DNA from: Betaproteobacteria bacterium
Lineage (GTDB): Bacteria; Pseudomonadota; Gammaproteobacteria; Burkholderiales; Burkholderiaceae
DNA length: 26,327 nucleotides
NCBI GenBank assembly: GCA_009921765.1
Contig: RFXC01000030.1
Location: forward strand, 1-26,327
Direction: 5' to 3'
Positions 17,069 to 26,327 of this stretch are shown here, piece by piece (the first letter of the stretch is position 1; each line of letters starts with the position of its first letter). A program made the position numbers and the translations under genes. Under the pieces are notes generated by a model. It saw nothing but the letters and a program-made list of their open reading frames with translations, was not told the origin of the DNA and made no database searches.

Positions 17069-17089
17069 CCGCCCGCCAGCACGGGGCGG
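17069..17089. terminator. GC-rich hairpin after grxD, possible weak terminator
   Basis: CCGCCC (17069-17074) pairs with GGGCGG (17084-17089) around a 9-nt loop, starting 14 nt after the grxD stop. No T-run follows on the plus strand. It lies in the 125-bp gap between convergent grxD and ligC, so it may help to terminate either transcript. Confidence 0.25.
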
Positions 17090-17094
17090 TGCCG

Positions 17095-17169
17095 CCTGCC
17101 CTTGCGCAGGAGCGCCGCGTCGTTCCAGGGCGGGCGCACAATGGGTGAGGCGGTCACCTGCCCTTGCGC
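17095..17169. repeat. Pair of 13-bp direct repeats at the grxD/ligC junction
   Basis: CCTGCCCTTGCGC occurs at 17095-17107 and again, identically and in the same orientation, at 17157-17169. The copies are 62 bp apart, start to start. Both lie in the short convergent gap where the catabolic block meets the conserved hemA-grxD block. A perfect 13-mer repeated within 125 bp is unlikely by chance, though GC bias raises the odds. No copy was seen at the other end of the block. Confidence 0.6.
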
Positions 17170-17180
17170 GGCCGCGCCGC

Positions 17181-19292
<2,112 letters not shown>

Positions 19293-19355
19293 GTCGGTTG
19301 GCCCTTTAAGTTGAACGCTCACCCGCCGTCACCTTCGGGCGGGCGAACCGTCCCA

Positions 19356-20231
19356 TCAATCAGCCCAGTAGAGCCGCATCGGATTGTCGACCAGAAGTTT
19401 GCGCTGAAGCTCAGGGGTCGCAGCAATTCGTTGCACATAGTCAACCAGCAGCCCGTCATCCGGCATGTGCGATTTCATGTTCGGATGGGGCCAGTCGGTG
19501 CCCCAGAGCACGCGGTCTGGAAAGGTTTCCACAATGCGGCGCGCAAACGGCACCACGTCGTCGTAGCGGGGCGGACCTGATTTCGACAGCCGCTCGGGGC
19601 AGCTCACCTTCGACCAGATGTTCGGATGCTCGGCGAGCATGCGCATGAACAATGCAAACTCCGGACCGTCAACCGGTTTGCTCACGTCAGGCCGCCCCAT
19701 GTGGTCAACCACCACGGTGGTGGGCAGCGCGGTAAAAAAGTCCCAGAGCTCGGGGAGGTCCTGCGCCTCGAAATAAATCACCACATGCCAGCCAAGTGGG
19801 GCGATCCGGTGCGCAATCTCGGAAAGCACCTCGCGCGGCGTGAAATCCACCAACCGGCGGACAAAGTTGAAACGCGTGCCGCGCACGCCCGCCTCATGCA
19901 TGGCGCGCAGCTCGGCATCGGTGACATCGCGGCTCACGGTGGCCACGCCCCGGGCGCGGCCACCGGAGTGCTGGAGTGCGTCAACCAGCGCGCGGTTATC
20001 CGTGCCGTGGCAGGTGGCCTGCACGATCACATTGCGCTCAAAACCGAGAAAGTCGCGCAGCGCGAACAGTTGATCCTTCGACGCATCGCACGGCGTGTAC
20101 TTGCGCTCGGGCGCATAGGGAAACTGCGCAGCCGGTCCGAAAACATGGCAGTGCGCATCGACCGCGCCCGCCGGCACGCGAAAGGTCGGACGCGAAGGAT
20201 TGGGATGAAAAACCAGCCAGTCGGGATCCAT
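19356..20231 (-). CDS. ligI: 2-pyrone-4,6-dicarboxylate hydrolase (LigI/PmdD)
   Basis: LigI opens the pyrone ring of 2-pyrone-4,6-dicarboxylate to give 4-oxalomesaconate. The 291-residue amidohydrolase-superfamily protein carries D25-A-H27-C-H29-V-F-G-P at the end of strand 1 and the strand-8 aspartate in LWGTDWPHPN near residue 246. KYTP, RGTRFNFVRR and VVDHMGRPD segments are also present. Sphingobium LigI is a metal-independent member with these residues. The ATG at 20231 is chosen because AGAGGTG lies just upstream (5 nt after the GG). An in-frame GTG two codons earlier overlaps that site. The start is 2 nt after the stop of the DUF1932 gene. Confidence 0.92.
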   Translation of the reverse strand: MDPDWLVFHPNPSRPTFRVPAGAVDAHCHVFGPAAQFPYAPERKYTPCDASKDQLFALRDFLGFERNVIVQATCHGTDNRALVDALQHSGGRARGVATVSRDVTDAELRAMHEAGVRGTRFNFVRRLVDFTPREVLSEIAHRIAPLGWHVVIYFEAQDLPELWDFFTALPTTVVVDHMGRPDVSKPVDGPEFALFMRMLAEHPNIWSKVSCPERLSKSGPPRYDDVVPFARRIVETFPDRVLWGTDWPHPNMKSHMPDDGLLVDYVQRIAATPELQRKLLVDNPMRLYWAD

Positions 20232-20233
20232 GT

Positions 20234-21181
20234 TCACCTCTTGTCGTTTTCCGACCGGATCTGCCCGAGGATCTGATCGGCATGCTCGCGCCAGGGGCGG
20301 CCCGCTTTCGCGCGCTCACCAAACAGGCGCTCGTCAGCACGGTCGGCCACCCAGGCCTGGCGCTCGGCGGTACCCGCGGCCGACCAGGGCTCAAGTCCCG
20401 CCTCGCGAACAGTCTGCGCTGCTTCACGCATTTCTTCGGCGCGACGGCGGCCGTGCTGGATCACGCGCATGAAAAAGTAGTCGCCCTGCTTTTCCCAGTC
20501 GATGCCGGGAAAGGTTTCAGCGAGCGAGGCCAGCACCTCGCGCTCTACGCCATAGGCGCGCGCGGTGGTGAAGCTTTCGATCACCATCGCCTCGAGCCCC
20601 TTGATCATCACGCTCCTGCACATCTTGGTGGCCGAGGCCACGCCCAGCCGATCGGACACCGCCTTGGCATCAAATCCGAGTGCGGCCAGCGCCGGCTGCA
20701 GGGCCTGTGCATGCGCGCCACCCAGGAGGAGCGGCACCCGGATGCGATAGGGCGGCAACGAGGTCATGACCGCGCCTTCAACATAGCGGCCACCCGCCGC
20801 ATCAATCACTGCACCCGCGCGCTGTTTGGCGCCCGGCGAGGCCGAATTGAAGTCGAGAAAGAACACGCCTCGAGGAATCGTCAGGGCACAGGCTTCGGCT
20901 ACCGCCACCGCCTGGCTGGCGGTGACCGCCGAAATGATGAAGTCCACCTCTGCGGTGAGCGCCGCCACATGATCGGCAAGCCGCACCCCGTGCGCCGCCG
21001 CATGGTCGCGAAGCGGCCCTTCGCCGTCTGACCCGAGCTTGATGTCGAAGGCACTGACCGCCAGACCCTGGGCCCGTAGGTCTTCCGACAGAATGCGGCC
21101 AACCTCGCCGTATCCCACAAACCCGATCCGCCAGGTCCTGGGATCGGCGCCCGCTGGCAACGCGCGGCCCGACATGCTCAT
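20234..21181 (-). CDS. DUF1932 NAD-binding protein (beta-hydroxyacid dehydrogenase-like) in the protocatechuate operon
   Basis: This 315-residue protein has an N-terminal Rossmann domain with G23-Y-G25-E-V-G28 and a beta-hydroxyacid dehydrogenase-like layout. K186 in the [14 protein letters not shown] segment lies where that family has its catalytic lysine, but the partner Asn of KxxxN is S190. A DUF1932 helical C-terminal domain follows (about 200-285), with [27 protein letters not shown] and [10 protein letters not shown]. The substrate is unknown. It is neither a LigU tautomerase nor a known core enzyme of the pathway. It shares a 4-nt ATGA overlap with ligK upstream and a 2-nt gap to ligI downstream, so it is co-expressed with the pathway. 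A reductive or oxidative step on a keto-acid intermediate is a reasonable guess only. Confidence 0.85.
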   Translation of the reverse strand: MSMSGRALPAGADPRTWRIGFVGYGEVGRILSEDLRAQGLAVSAFDIKLGSDGEGPLRDHAAAHGVRLADHVAALTAEVDFIISAVTASQAVAVAEACALTIPRGVFFLDFNSASPGAKQRAGAVIDAAGGRYVEGAVMTSLPPYRIRVPLLLGGAHAQALQPALAALGFDAKAVSDRLGVASATKMCRSVMIKGLEAMVIESFTTARAYGVEREVLASLAETFPGIDWEKQGDYFFMRVIQHGRRRAEEMREAAQTVREAGLEPWSAAGTAERQAWVADRADERLFGERAKAGRPWREHADQILGQIRSENDKR

Positions 21182-21873
21182 TCGATGTAGCGCAGGCCGG
21201 CGCGTGCGAGCGGATCGCGCATCTTGTAGATATCCAGACCCAGTTCGCGCGCTGCGAGCCGTTTGCGGCTGTCGGCCTCTTTGGCCTCGCGTGCAGCCGA
21301 AGCGTCGGCCGCCTGCGTAGCAAGCTCGCGCGGCACGACCACCACGCCATCATCATCGGCCACGATGATGTCGCCTGGATTCACCTGGGCGCCCGCGCAT
21401 ATCACCGGGATATTCACCGACCCGAGGGTGGCCTTGACCGTGCCCCGCGCATTGATCGCGCGCGAGAACACCGGAAATTTCATTTCGGTGAGATCGCGTA
21501 CGTCGCGTACACCGGCATCGATCACAAGCCCGCGCGCGCCCAGCGCACGAAACGAGGTGGCGAGCAGATCACCGAACATGCCGTCTTCGTTATCGGTTGT
21601 GCAGGCGGCCACCACGATGTCGCCCTCCTTCAGTTCGCCCGCCGCCACATGCAGCATCCAGTTGTCACCGGGCTGGAGCAGCACCGTGACCGCAGCGCCG
21701 CAGACCCGCGCACCCGGATAGATTGGGCGCATGTACGGTTTCATCAGCCCGACCCTCCCCATGGCCTCATGGATGGTGGCCACGCCGAACGCGCCCAGCC
21801 GATCGATTTCGGCGAGCGTGGGGCGCTGATAGTTGCGGACAACAACACCAAGATTGTTCATCGGCTGGCTCAT
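21178..21873 (-). CDS. ligK: 4-carboxy-4-hydroxy-2-oxoadipate/HMG aldolase (LigK/PmdF)
   Basis: LigK splits 4-carboxy-4-hydroxy-2-oxoadipate into pyruvate and oxaloacetate, and also decarboxylates oxaloacetate. It belongs to the class II divalent-metal aldolases with the RraA fold. The 231-residue protein shows the substrate loop G101-D-L-L104 and the metal/substrate pair R123-D124 in [11 protein letters not shown], matching the numbering of the characterised Pseudomonas aldolase. N-terminal [10 protein letters not shown] and a charged C-terminal helix ([20 protein letters not shown]) are typical. GGAGA lies 8 nt before the ATG. It ends overlapping the DUF1932 start. RraA proteins share the fold, but the context settles the call. 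Confidence 0.93.
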   Translation of the reverse strand: MSQPMNNLGVVVRNYQRPTLAEIDRLGAFGVATIHEAMGRVGLMKPYMRPIYPGARVCGAAVTVLLQPGDNWMLHVAAGELKEGDIVVAACTTDNEDGMFGDLLATSFRALGARGLVIDAGVRDVRDLTEMKFPVFSRAINARGTVKATLGSVNIPVICAGAQVNPGDIIVADDDGVVVVPRELATQAADASAAREAKEADSRKRLAARELGLDIYKMRDPLARAGLRYIE

Positions 21874-21917
21874 TGGAAAAGTCTCCGAAAAAGGGGCAGG
21901 CGAGCAGGGCGGACTGC

Positions 21918-22946
21918 CTAGCGACCGCGCGCCTTCAGCTGGGCATCCAGCCTGGGATAGACACGGCGGGCGTTGGCCTCAAAGATCTTGCTGCGCTGCG
22001 CCTCGGTGAGTTCCCTCGCACCGTCGATATAGCGCCGCGTGTCGTCGTATTCATGACCGCTGTACGGATCGATCCCGCGAACCGCACCGATCATCTCCGA
22101 TGCAAACAGGATGTTGTCATCGGGGATCACCTTCAGGAGCAGATCAATGCCCGGCTGATGATAGACACAGGTATCAAAAAATATATTTTTCAGCAGATGC
22201 TCGGTAAGCGGCGGAAGTTTCATGTCCTGCGCAATGCCGCGGAACCGCCCCCAGTGGTAGGGCACCGCGCCACCGCCGTGCGGAATCACGAATCTGAGCG
22301 TCGGAAAATCCTTGAACAGATTCGAGGTGAGGCACTGCATGAAAGCCGTGGTGTCAGCGTTCAGGTAGTGCGCGCCGGTGGTGTGGAAACAGGCATTGCA
22401 GCTGGTGCTGACATGCACCATGGCCGGAATGTCGTACTCGACCATCTTTTCGTAGATGGGATACCACCAGCGATCAGACAGCGGCGGCTCTTTCCAGTGG
22501 CCCCCCGACGGATCCGGGTTGAGGTTGATGCCGACAAAGCCGTATTCGCGCACGCAGCGATCGATCTCCGCGATGCAGGTCTCCGGGCGAACCCCAGGCG
22601 ACTGCGGCAGCATCGCTACGCCTGCGAACTGGTCCGGAAACAGTTTCGTGACGCGATAAATCAGCTCGTTACAGATCGATGCCCAGGTCGAGCTCACGGC
22701 GAAGTCGCCGATGTGATGGGCCATGAAACTCGCGCGCGGCGAGAAGATGGTGAGATCGGAGCCCCGCTCGCGCATTTTTTTGAGCTGGTTGGTCTCGACC
22801 GACTCGCGCAGCTCATCGTCACTGATGACGAGATCCGAAACCCGGGGCATGTCGGCAGGATTGCCGAGCGCCGCAACCTGACGGTTTCGCCAGTCTTCCA
22901 GCGCCTTCGGGGCGGTCGTGTAGTGTCCGTGGCAGTCGATGATCAT
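21918..22946 (-). CDS. ligJ: 4-oxalomesaconate hydratase (LigJ)
   Basis: LigJ hydrates 4-oxalomesaconate to 4-carboxy-4-hydroxy-2-oxoadipate. It is a zinc-dependent member of the amidohydrolase superfamily that adds water to a double bond. The 342-residue protein has H6-G-H8 at strand 1, H178 in [10 protein letters not shown]223 in [17 protein letters not shown] and E284 in [15 protein letters not shown]. These positions agree with the zinc ligands and conserved residues I recall for Sphingobium LigJ. It belongs to the LigJ type, not the unrelated GalB type. GGAG lies 5 nt before the ATG. It is 44 bp upstream of ligK. Codons near 255-258 (AAT ATA TTT TTT) make an unusual 15-bp A/T-only run. 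Confidence 0.94.
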   Translation of the reverse strand: MIIDCHGHYTTAPKALEDWRNRQVAALGNPADMPRVSDLVISDDELRESVETNQLKKMRERGSDLTIFSPRASFMAHHIGDFAVSSTWASICNELIYRVTKLFPDQFAGVAMLPQSPGVRPETCIAEIDRCVREYGFVGINLNPDPSGGHWKEPPLSDRWWYPIYEKMVEYDIPAMVHVSTSCNACFHTTGAHYLNADTTAFMQCLTSNLFKDFPTLRFVIPHGGGAVPYHWGRFRGIAQDMKLPPLTEHLLKNIFFDTCVYHQPGIDLLLKVIPDDNILFASEMIGAVRGIDPYSGHEYDDTRRYIDGARELTEAQRSKIFEANARRVYPRLDAQLKARGR

Positions 22947-23085
22947 GAGAACTCCGGCATCAAAAAAGCCCTCTCAGCGGCAATACACCGCGCCGGGGCG
23001 GGGCCCGTGGCAGGCAAACGCCGCGATTTTACGTCGGCGCGGAAGGCCCCGCTCGCGCCCACGCGCTGCGCGCGCTCAGGCACCC
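22947..23085 (-). other. Gap between the Bug binding-protein gene and ligJ
   Basis: The gap is 139 bp. It contains a perfect 6-bp GC stem GGCGCG/CGCGCC at 23036-23059 (12-nt loop), then, on the minus strand, TAAAAT (23031-23026) that could be a -10 box for ligJ, with no matching -35. TTTTTT and GGAG occur close to the ligJ start. This could separate the Bug gene from the ligJ-ligC operon, but neither terminator nor promoter is strong. No regulator binding site was recognised. Confidence 0.3.
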
Positions 23086-24057
23086 TTACTGCTTCGGAAT
23101 GCCGGCGCGCTCGATCACCTCGCCCCAGCGCCGGATTTCGCTCGCAAGAAGCTCGCCCAGCGCCTGCGGCGTGCCGCCGATCGGTTCGACACCCAGCTCG
23201 GCGAGACGCTTGCGGACATCGGGCGTCTCGAGTGCGGCGCGGGCGGCCTGGTTGAGCTGGGCGATGATCGCCGGTGGCGTTTTCGCGGGTGCGGCGAGCG
23301 CATTCCAGGAGGACGCCTCGTAGTCGGCCACCCCGGCCTCGATGGCGGTGGGCACGTCGGGGAACTCCGCCGCCCGGCGCCTCGAGGTGACCGCGAGAAG
23401 CCGCACCCCTCCCGGATTCAGCTGCGACTTGAGCGGGCCCAGGATTTCAACACCGGCGTCAACATGCCCCCCGCGCAACGCGGTGAGCAGTGCCGGGGTG
23501 CCGTTGAAAGGAACGATCTGTGCGTTGATGCCCGCGCGGGTCCGGAACAGTTCGCCGGCCAGGTTCTGGGTGCTGCCGATGTTGATGGTTCCGAGGTTCA
23601 GTTTGCCTGGGTTGGCGCGTGCATAGGCAAGCAGATCGCCCAGCGTTCGATGCGGCGAACTGGCCGGTACGACCACGCCGAGCCCGAAGCTGCCGAGTCC
23701 GCATACCGGGGCGAAGTCCCGCAAGGTGTCAAACGGCAGCGACTTGAACAGGTTGACGCTCACCGCATTGCCATTCGACATGAGGAGGAGGGTGTGGCCG
23801 TCTGCTGCGGCCCGCACCACGGTCTCACCGGCGGCAATACCCCCGGCGCCAGGCTTGTTCTCGATCACTACCTGGGTCTTCAACTGTTCGCCCATGGCCT
23901 GCGCAACGGCACGCACGGTGAGATCCGCAATGCCGCCGGCGCCGAACGGCACGACGATGCGGACCGGGCGCGAGGAGAGCGTATCAGCCCGTGCCCAGGG
24001 GGTGGCGAGCGCAAAGGGCGTGAAGGCTGCGGCAACAATCAGCGTGCGTCGATTCAT
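23086..24057 (-). CDS. Bug/TctC-family periplasmic binding protein (tripartite tricarboxylate transporter type)
   Basis: This 323-residue protein has a signal peptide (1 to about 24, MNRRTLIVAAAFTPFALA, cleaved near ARA-DT). It follows the Bug fold: PVRIVVPFGAGGIADLTVR with the first ligand loop (31-49), VIENKPGAGGIAAGE (64-78), LFKSLPFDTLRDFAPVC and the second loop LGTINIGSTQNLAGE, then VPFNGTPALLTALRGGHVD. Bug proteins bind carboxylates for TctAB permeases, but most in Burkholderiales are orphans without a linked permease, as here. GGGAG lies 6 nt before the ATG. Its place upstream of ligJ suggests binding of an aromatic or dicarboxylic acid, which is inference. No PmdK-type transporter is visible. 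Confidence 0.9.
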   Translation of the reverse strand: MNRRTLIVAAAFTPFALATPWARADTLSSRPVRIVVPFGAGGIADLTVRAVAQAMGEQLKTQVVIENKPGAGGIAAGETVVRAAADGHTLLLMSNGNAVSVNLFKSLPFDTLRDFAPVCGLGSFGLGVVVPASSPHRTLGDLLAYARANPGKLNLGTINIGSTQNLAGELFRTRAGINAQIVPFNGTPALLTALRGGHVDAGVEILGPLKSQLNPGGVRLLAVTSRRRAAEFPDVPTAIEAGVADYEASSWNALAAPAKTPPAIIAQLNQAARAALETPDVRKRLAELGVEPIGGTPQALGELLASEIRRWGEVIERAGIPKQ

Positions 24058-24284
24058 GGGCTACTCCCGTCAGGTCTGCGATACGCGGGCGGATTATCGC
24101 CGCAAGCAGGTGTAGGCCGCCAAAAAGACAAAACCTTGACCAGGGTCGACCATTGGAGGAGGCGTTCCCCCGCCACGCCCGCCGCCTCGTGCATGCTTGC
24201 CCGCGTGACACATCGATGCGGGTCGCACCGAATGGGCAGTGCCGAACAATCGTTTCAGTGTGGGCGTGCCGCTACAATGGGCCG
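24058..24284. other. Divergent intergenic region between the Bug gene and ubiX (largest gap, 227 bp)
   Basis: This gap holds the presumed promoters of the minus-strand catabolic block and of ubiX. On the minus strand a GATAAT lies about 40 nt before the Bug start, with no good -35. An 8-bp palindrome GGTCGACC flanked by repeated GACCA (TGACCAGGGTCGACCA around 24136) could be an operator, but this is speculative. A -10-like TACAAT adjoins ubiX. No ORF, tRNA, repeat or mobile-element end was recognised. Confidence 0.4.
24273..24278 (+). promoter_or_regulatory. Candidate -10 box of a leaderless ubiX transcript
   Basis: TACAAT ends exactly 6 nt before the ubiX ATG at 24285, placing the probable transcription start on the start codon. 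The intervening GGGCCG leaves no room for a functional ribosome-binding site. No convincing -35 hexamer was found. The layout matches that upstream of ilvA. Confidence 0.45.
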
Positions 24285-24881
24285 ATGGATCAGAAACAGA
24301 TCACGATCGCGATGACCGGCGCCTCGGGCGCTGCCTACGGACTGCGCCTCCTGGAGATGCTGCGCGAAGTCGGCGGTATTCGAACCCATCTGGCGGTCTC
24401 GCCGGCCGGCTGGCTCACGATCGAGCAGGAGACGGGGCGCGGACGCCGGGCGGTCGAAGCGCTTGCCGATGAGGTTCACGGGGTACGCGAGGTTGGCGCC
24501 TGCATCGCCTCGGGGTCGTACCCGATCGACGCCATGGTGATCGCGCCGTGTTCGATGAAGACGCTGGCAGCGGTCGCTCAGGGGTACGGGGACAACCTCA
24601 TCACCCGCGCGGCCGACGTCATGCTGAAGGAACGTCGCCGCCTGGTGCTCGCCGTGCGCGAAACCCCGCTCAACCTCGCGCATCTTCGCAACATGGCCTC
24701 GGTCACCGAAATGGGCGGCATCATCTTTCCGCCGGTGCCCGCCTTTTACCTGCAACCTGACAGCATCGAGGCGCTGATTGACCACAGTTGCGCCCGCATG
24801 CTCGACCTGATCGGCGTGGCCCAACCGTTCGCGCCCAGGTGGACCGGGTTGCGCCAGCCATCCAATGGAGAATCTGAATGA
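24285..24881 (+). CDS. ubiX: Flavin prenyltransferase UbiX
   Basis: UbiX attaches a dimethylallyl group to FMN, making the prenylated flavin cofactor used by UbiD-type decarboxylases, including the one in ubiquinone synthesis. The 198-residue protein shows ITIAMTGASGAAYGLRLLE (6-24), the SGS-containing flavin segment ASGSYPIDAMVIAPCSMKTL, and the family block AQGYGDNLITRAADVMLKER, followed by RETPLNLAHLRNM. The frame is open upstream to 24153, but MDQKQITI is the family start and sits behind a -10-like box. The stop overlaps the universal stress protein start by 4 nt. No ubiD is in the window. In some genomes the paralogue pairs with aromatic-acid decarboxylases, so a link to the adjacent aromatic block is possible but not shown. 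Confidence 0.94.
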   Translation: MDQKQITIAMTGASGAAYGLRLLEMLREVGGIRTHLAVSPAGWLTIEQETGRGRRAVEALADEVHGVREVGACIASGSYPIDAMVIAPCSMKTLAAVAQGYGDNLITRAADVMLKERRRLVLAVRETPLNLAHLRNMASVTEMGGIIFPPVPAFYLQPDSIEALIDHSCARMLDLIGVAQPFAPRWTGLRQPSNGESE

Positions 24882-25303
24882 AACTGCTCGTTGCCTGTGA
24901 CGGCTCGAAGACCTCGCTCCGCGCGGTGCGCCACGCCATCAAACTCGCGGGCGCGTTGACCGGCACCACTCGCATCTCGTTGATCAGCGTGCACGATGAC
25001 ATCGCGCTGCGCCACGCCAGCCGCTTCGTCGGCAAGGATGCGATCGACAACTACCTGCGCGAAGAATCCGAAACCGACCTCGCCGCGGCGCGCAAGGCTC
25101 TCGACAAGGCTGGCATCGCCCATGACATGATCATCCGTCGCGGTCATGTTGCCGCAGAAATCGCCGACGCCGCTGCACGCGGGCGTTTCGACATGATCGT
25201 GATGGGATCGAAGGGCCGCAGTTCGCTTGCCGACCTGCTGGTCGGCTCGGTTGCTACGCGGGTCATCGAGCTGTCAGCGGTTCCGACCCTGCTCGTGAAG
25301 TAA
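24878..25303 (+). CDS. Universal stress protein (UspA family)
   Basis: This 141-residue single-domain Usp begins MKLLVACDGSKTSLRAVRHA and ends with the ATP-binding motif M-G-S-K-G-R-S-S-L-A-D-L-L-V-G-S-V (G2xG9xG(S/T) pattern) followed by a beta-strand VPTLLVK. The motif implies an ATP-binding subtype. Its target or stress is not evident. The start codon overlaps the ubiX stop (ATGA), with GGAG 7 nt upstream, so it is translationally coupled to ubiX. It converges on pdxH with 20 bp between the stop codons. Confidence 0.93.
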   Translation: MKLLVACDGSKTSLRAVRHAIKLAGALTGTTRISLISVHDDIALRHASRFVGKDAIDNYLREESETDLAAARKALDKAGIAHDMIIRRGHVAAEIADAAARGRFDMIVMGSKGRSSLADLLVGSVATRVIELSAVPTLLVK

Positions 25304-25311
25304 CTCGAAAG

Positions 25312-25323
25312 CGGGGCACCCCG
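25312..25323. terminator. Small hairpin between convergent usp and pdxH
   Basis: CGGGGCACCCCG is a near-perfect inverted repeat in the 20-bp gap between the two stop codons. The usable stem is 4 bp around a GCAC loop. On the minus strand it is followed by CTTTCG and on the plus strand by TCAGGG, so a U-tract is poor. Its position between convergent genes is the main argument. Confidence 0.35.
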
Positions 25324-25968
25324 TCAGGGTGACAGCCGCTGGCGGGTCCACCTGCCATCTGGCTGCAGGCGATAGCAGATGCGGTCGTGCAGCCGCGAGC
25401 GTCGGCCCTGCCAGAACTCGAAGTAATCGGGAACCAGCCGATAGCCACCCCAGTGCGGCGGCCTCGGCGGGTTGAGCCCGTGCCGAAGACCCATTTCGGC
25501 CGTGCGCTTGACCAAATCGGTTCGAGAAACCAACACCTCGCTCTGATCGGACGCCCAGGCGCCGATCCGGGAGGCGAGCGGCCGCGAGGCGTAGTAAGCG
25601 TCAGCCTCAGCGGTATCGCCGAATTCAACCCGTCCCTCGATCCGCACCACGCGCTCCAACTCCACCCAGTGGAACTGGAGCGCTGCATGTGGGTTACCCG
25701 CCAACTCTCGGCCCTTACGGCTCTGGTAATTGGTGTACCAGACCAGGCCCCGCGCATCGAACCCCTTGATCAGCACCACCCTCGTGGACGGCCGCCCATC
25801 GGCGCCAACGGTGGCAAGCGTCATCGCGTTGGGCTCAGGGACCTTGGCCGCCATCGCCTCGTTCAGCCACTGCCGGAACTGATCAAGCGGCACCTCGGCC
25901 GCCATGGTCTCGTCAAATTCGCCGCGCTCGTAGTCTTTACGAAGGTCGGACAGCGTCGGGTCACTCAA
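25324..25968 (-). CDS. pdxH: Pyridoxamine/pyridoxine 5'-phosphate oxidase
   Basis: PdxH oxidises pyridoxine or pyridoxamine 5'-phosphate to PLP with FMN and O2. The 214-residue protein has [12 protein letters not shown] (N-terminal PLP-enzyme signature), FMN-binding [62 protein letters not shown], and the C-terminal [15 protein letters not shown] followed later by WTRQRLSP. The start is a TTG at 25968, with GGGAGA 5 nt upstream. The first in-frame ATG would remove conserved residues before the [10 protein letters not shown] segment, so TTG is preferred. PLP made here serves enzymes such as IlvA. Confidence 0.95.
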   Translation of the reverse strand: MSDPTLSDLRKDYERGEFDETMAAEVPLDQFRQWLNEAMAAKVPEPNAMTLATVGADGRPSTRVVLIKGFDARGLVWYTNYQSRKGRELAGNPHAALQFHWVELERVVRIEGRVEFGDTAEADAYYASRPLASRIGAWASDQSEVLVSRTDLVKRTAEMGLRHGLNPPRPPHWGGYRLVPDYFEFWQGRRSRLHDRICYRLQPDGRWTRQRLSP

Positions 25969-25973
25969 GGAAG

Positions 25974-25979
25974 TCTCCC
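25974..25979 (-). promoter_or_regulatory. Ribosome-binding site supporting the TTG start of pdxH
   Basis: GGGAGA on the minus strand ends 5 nt before the TTG start codon (25968-25966). Strength and spacing are ideal. No in-frame ATG or GTG lies within the next 20 codons that would keep the conserved N-terminal segment, so this site decides the start. Confidence 0.75.
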
Positions 25980-26000
25980 GGATGGGTACAAACCGAGATG

Positions 26001-26327
26001 CTAACGCCCCCTCATCCCTCTACCCGGGGCGCGCGTGTGGCCAAAGCCCTGGCCTGCCGGCGCGCCGCCGGGACGAGACGATCCGGCGCGAGCAGGTCCT
26101 GCCGCAGCATACGGCGCGCTCGAGCGCGAAGGTGCTCCCTGGTGAGGCGCTGCGGCCGCACGCGCCGGCGTGGATGCGCGACCGCCACCGTTGCCAACCG
26201 GCCGCGGGCCGCCCTGACCTGCAGGAAATCCGCCACGAGAGCCAGGCTTGTCGCCACCGAACTTGGCGGAATTGCGCGTGGTGCGCCTGCTGCGGGTGTT
26301 GCGCGCCATCCGCGTGATCAAGCTCGC
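26001..26327 (-). CDS. C-terminal Arg/Gly/Ala/Pro-rich tail of an edge-truncated protein (possibly an RNA-binding protein or helicase)
   Basis: The frame is open from the right edge (through [10 protein letters not shown]) to a stop at 26001, giving at least 108 residues. The whole visible part is low complexity and strongly basic: [20 protein letters not shown], then Gly/Pro/Ala/Ser/Arg-rich sequence with [15 protein letters not shown] and a final PGRGMRGR. Such tails are common at the C-termini of DEAD-box RNA helicases (RhlE type) and other RNA-binding proteins. No catalytic domain is inside the window, so the family is a guess. A short protein starting at the ATG at 26309 cannot be excluded. 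It ends 32 bp before the pdxH start, on the same strand. Confidence 0.45.
   Translation of the reverse strand, partial: ASLITRMARNTRSRRTTRNSAKFGGDKPGSRGGFPAGQGGPRPVGNGGGRASTPARAAAAPHQGAPSRSSAPYAAAGPARAGSSRPGGAPAGQGFGHTRAPGRGMRGR

Noticed and set aside
17091..17180. Possible small gene or mobile-element end between grxD and ligC
   Set aside because: Short open frames here are Arg/Pro-rich and lack ribosome sites. There are no terminal inverted repeats or target duplication, only the 13-bp direct repeat.
24136..24151. LysR-type operator around GGTCGACC before the Bug gene
   Set aside because: There is a short palindrome, but no T-N11-A spacing that stands out and no regulator gene nearby. It is kept only as a remark in the gap entry.
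21723..24315. Plus-strand open frames of 510 and 458 codons opposite ligJ and the Bug gene
   Set aside because: These are shadows of well-supported minus-strand genes. They are low-complexity and basic, with no ribosome site or domain.

Overview
This is a GC-rich window of about 26 kb from what is most likely a betaproteobacterium of the order Burkholderiales. That placement rests on gene content: a DUF3683-type FAD/Fe-S oxidoreductase of about 1,340 residues, an orphan Bug-type periplasmic binding protein, hemA-prfA-prmC-grxD synteny, and protocatechuate 4,5-cleavage proteins that resemble the Comamonas pmd type. No tRNA, rRNA, transposase, integrase or CRISPR array was seen. Nearly all of the window is coding, and no gene-free gap exceeds about 230 bp.

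Left part (1-11619). An edge-truncated ABC-type periplasmic binding protein is divergent from an orphan TAXI-family TRAP binding protein. A minus-strand array follows. In transcription order it holds a YqaA-family membrane protein, the FAD/4Fe-4S/CCG dehydrogenase, a short-chain dehydrogenase (SDR), a HIT protein, a DUF971 protein, UbiE (ubiquinone/menaquinone C-methyltransferase), a Tim44-like membrane protein, UbiJ (ubiquinone assembly factor) and a second SDR whose catalytic residues are degenerate. The theme is quinone biosynthesis next to a probable quinone-linked dehydrogenase. A likely terminator and a new promoter split the array between ubiE and the Tim44 gene. The ubiB gene that usually follows ubiJ is absent here.

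Middle (11789-17055). The plus strand carries ilvA (threonine deaminase), hemA (glutamyl-tRNA reductase), prfA (RF1), prmC (RF methyltransferase) and grxD (monothiol glutaredoxin). A TATAAT box overlapping the ilvA stop codon is a candidate hemA promoter.

Catabolic block (17181-24057, minus strand). A tightly packed protocatechuate 4,5-dioxygenase (meta-cleavage) operon lies here. In transcription order it is a Bug binding protein, LigJ hydratase, LigK aldolase, a DUF1932 NAD-binding protein, LigI pyrone hydrolase, the LigA and LigB ring-cleavage subunits, and LigC dehydrogenase. Together these convert protocatechuate to pyruvate and oxaloacetate. Unusual points are an apparent 21-residue in-frame deletion in LigB, the absence of a recognisable oxalomesaconate tautomerase (LigU/PmdU) and of a local regulator, and the DUF1932 oxidoreductase embedded in the operon with a 4-nt start/stop overlap.

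Right part (24285-26327). ubiX (flavin prenyltransferase) and a universal stress protein are on the plus strand. pdxH, with a TTG start, and the C-terminal tail of an edge-truncated Arg/Gly-rich protein are on the minus strand. ilvA and ubiX share the same start geometry, a -10-like hexamer exactly 6 nt before the ATG and no Shine-Dalgarno sequence, which suggests leaderless transcripts.
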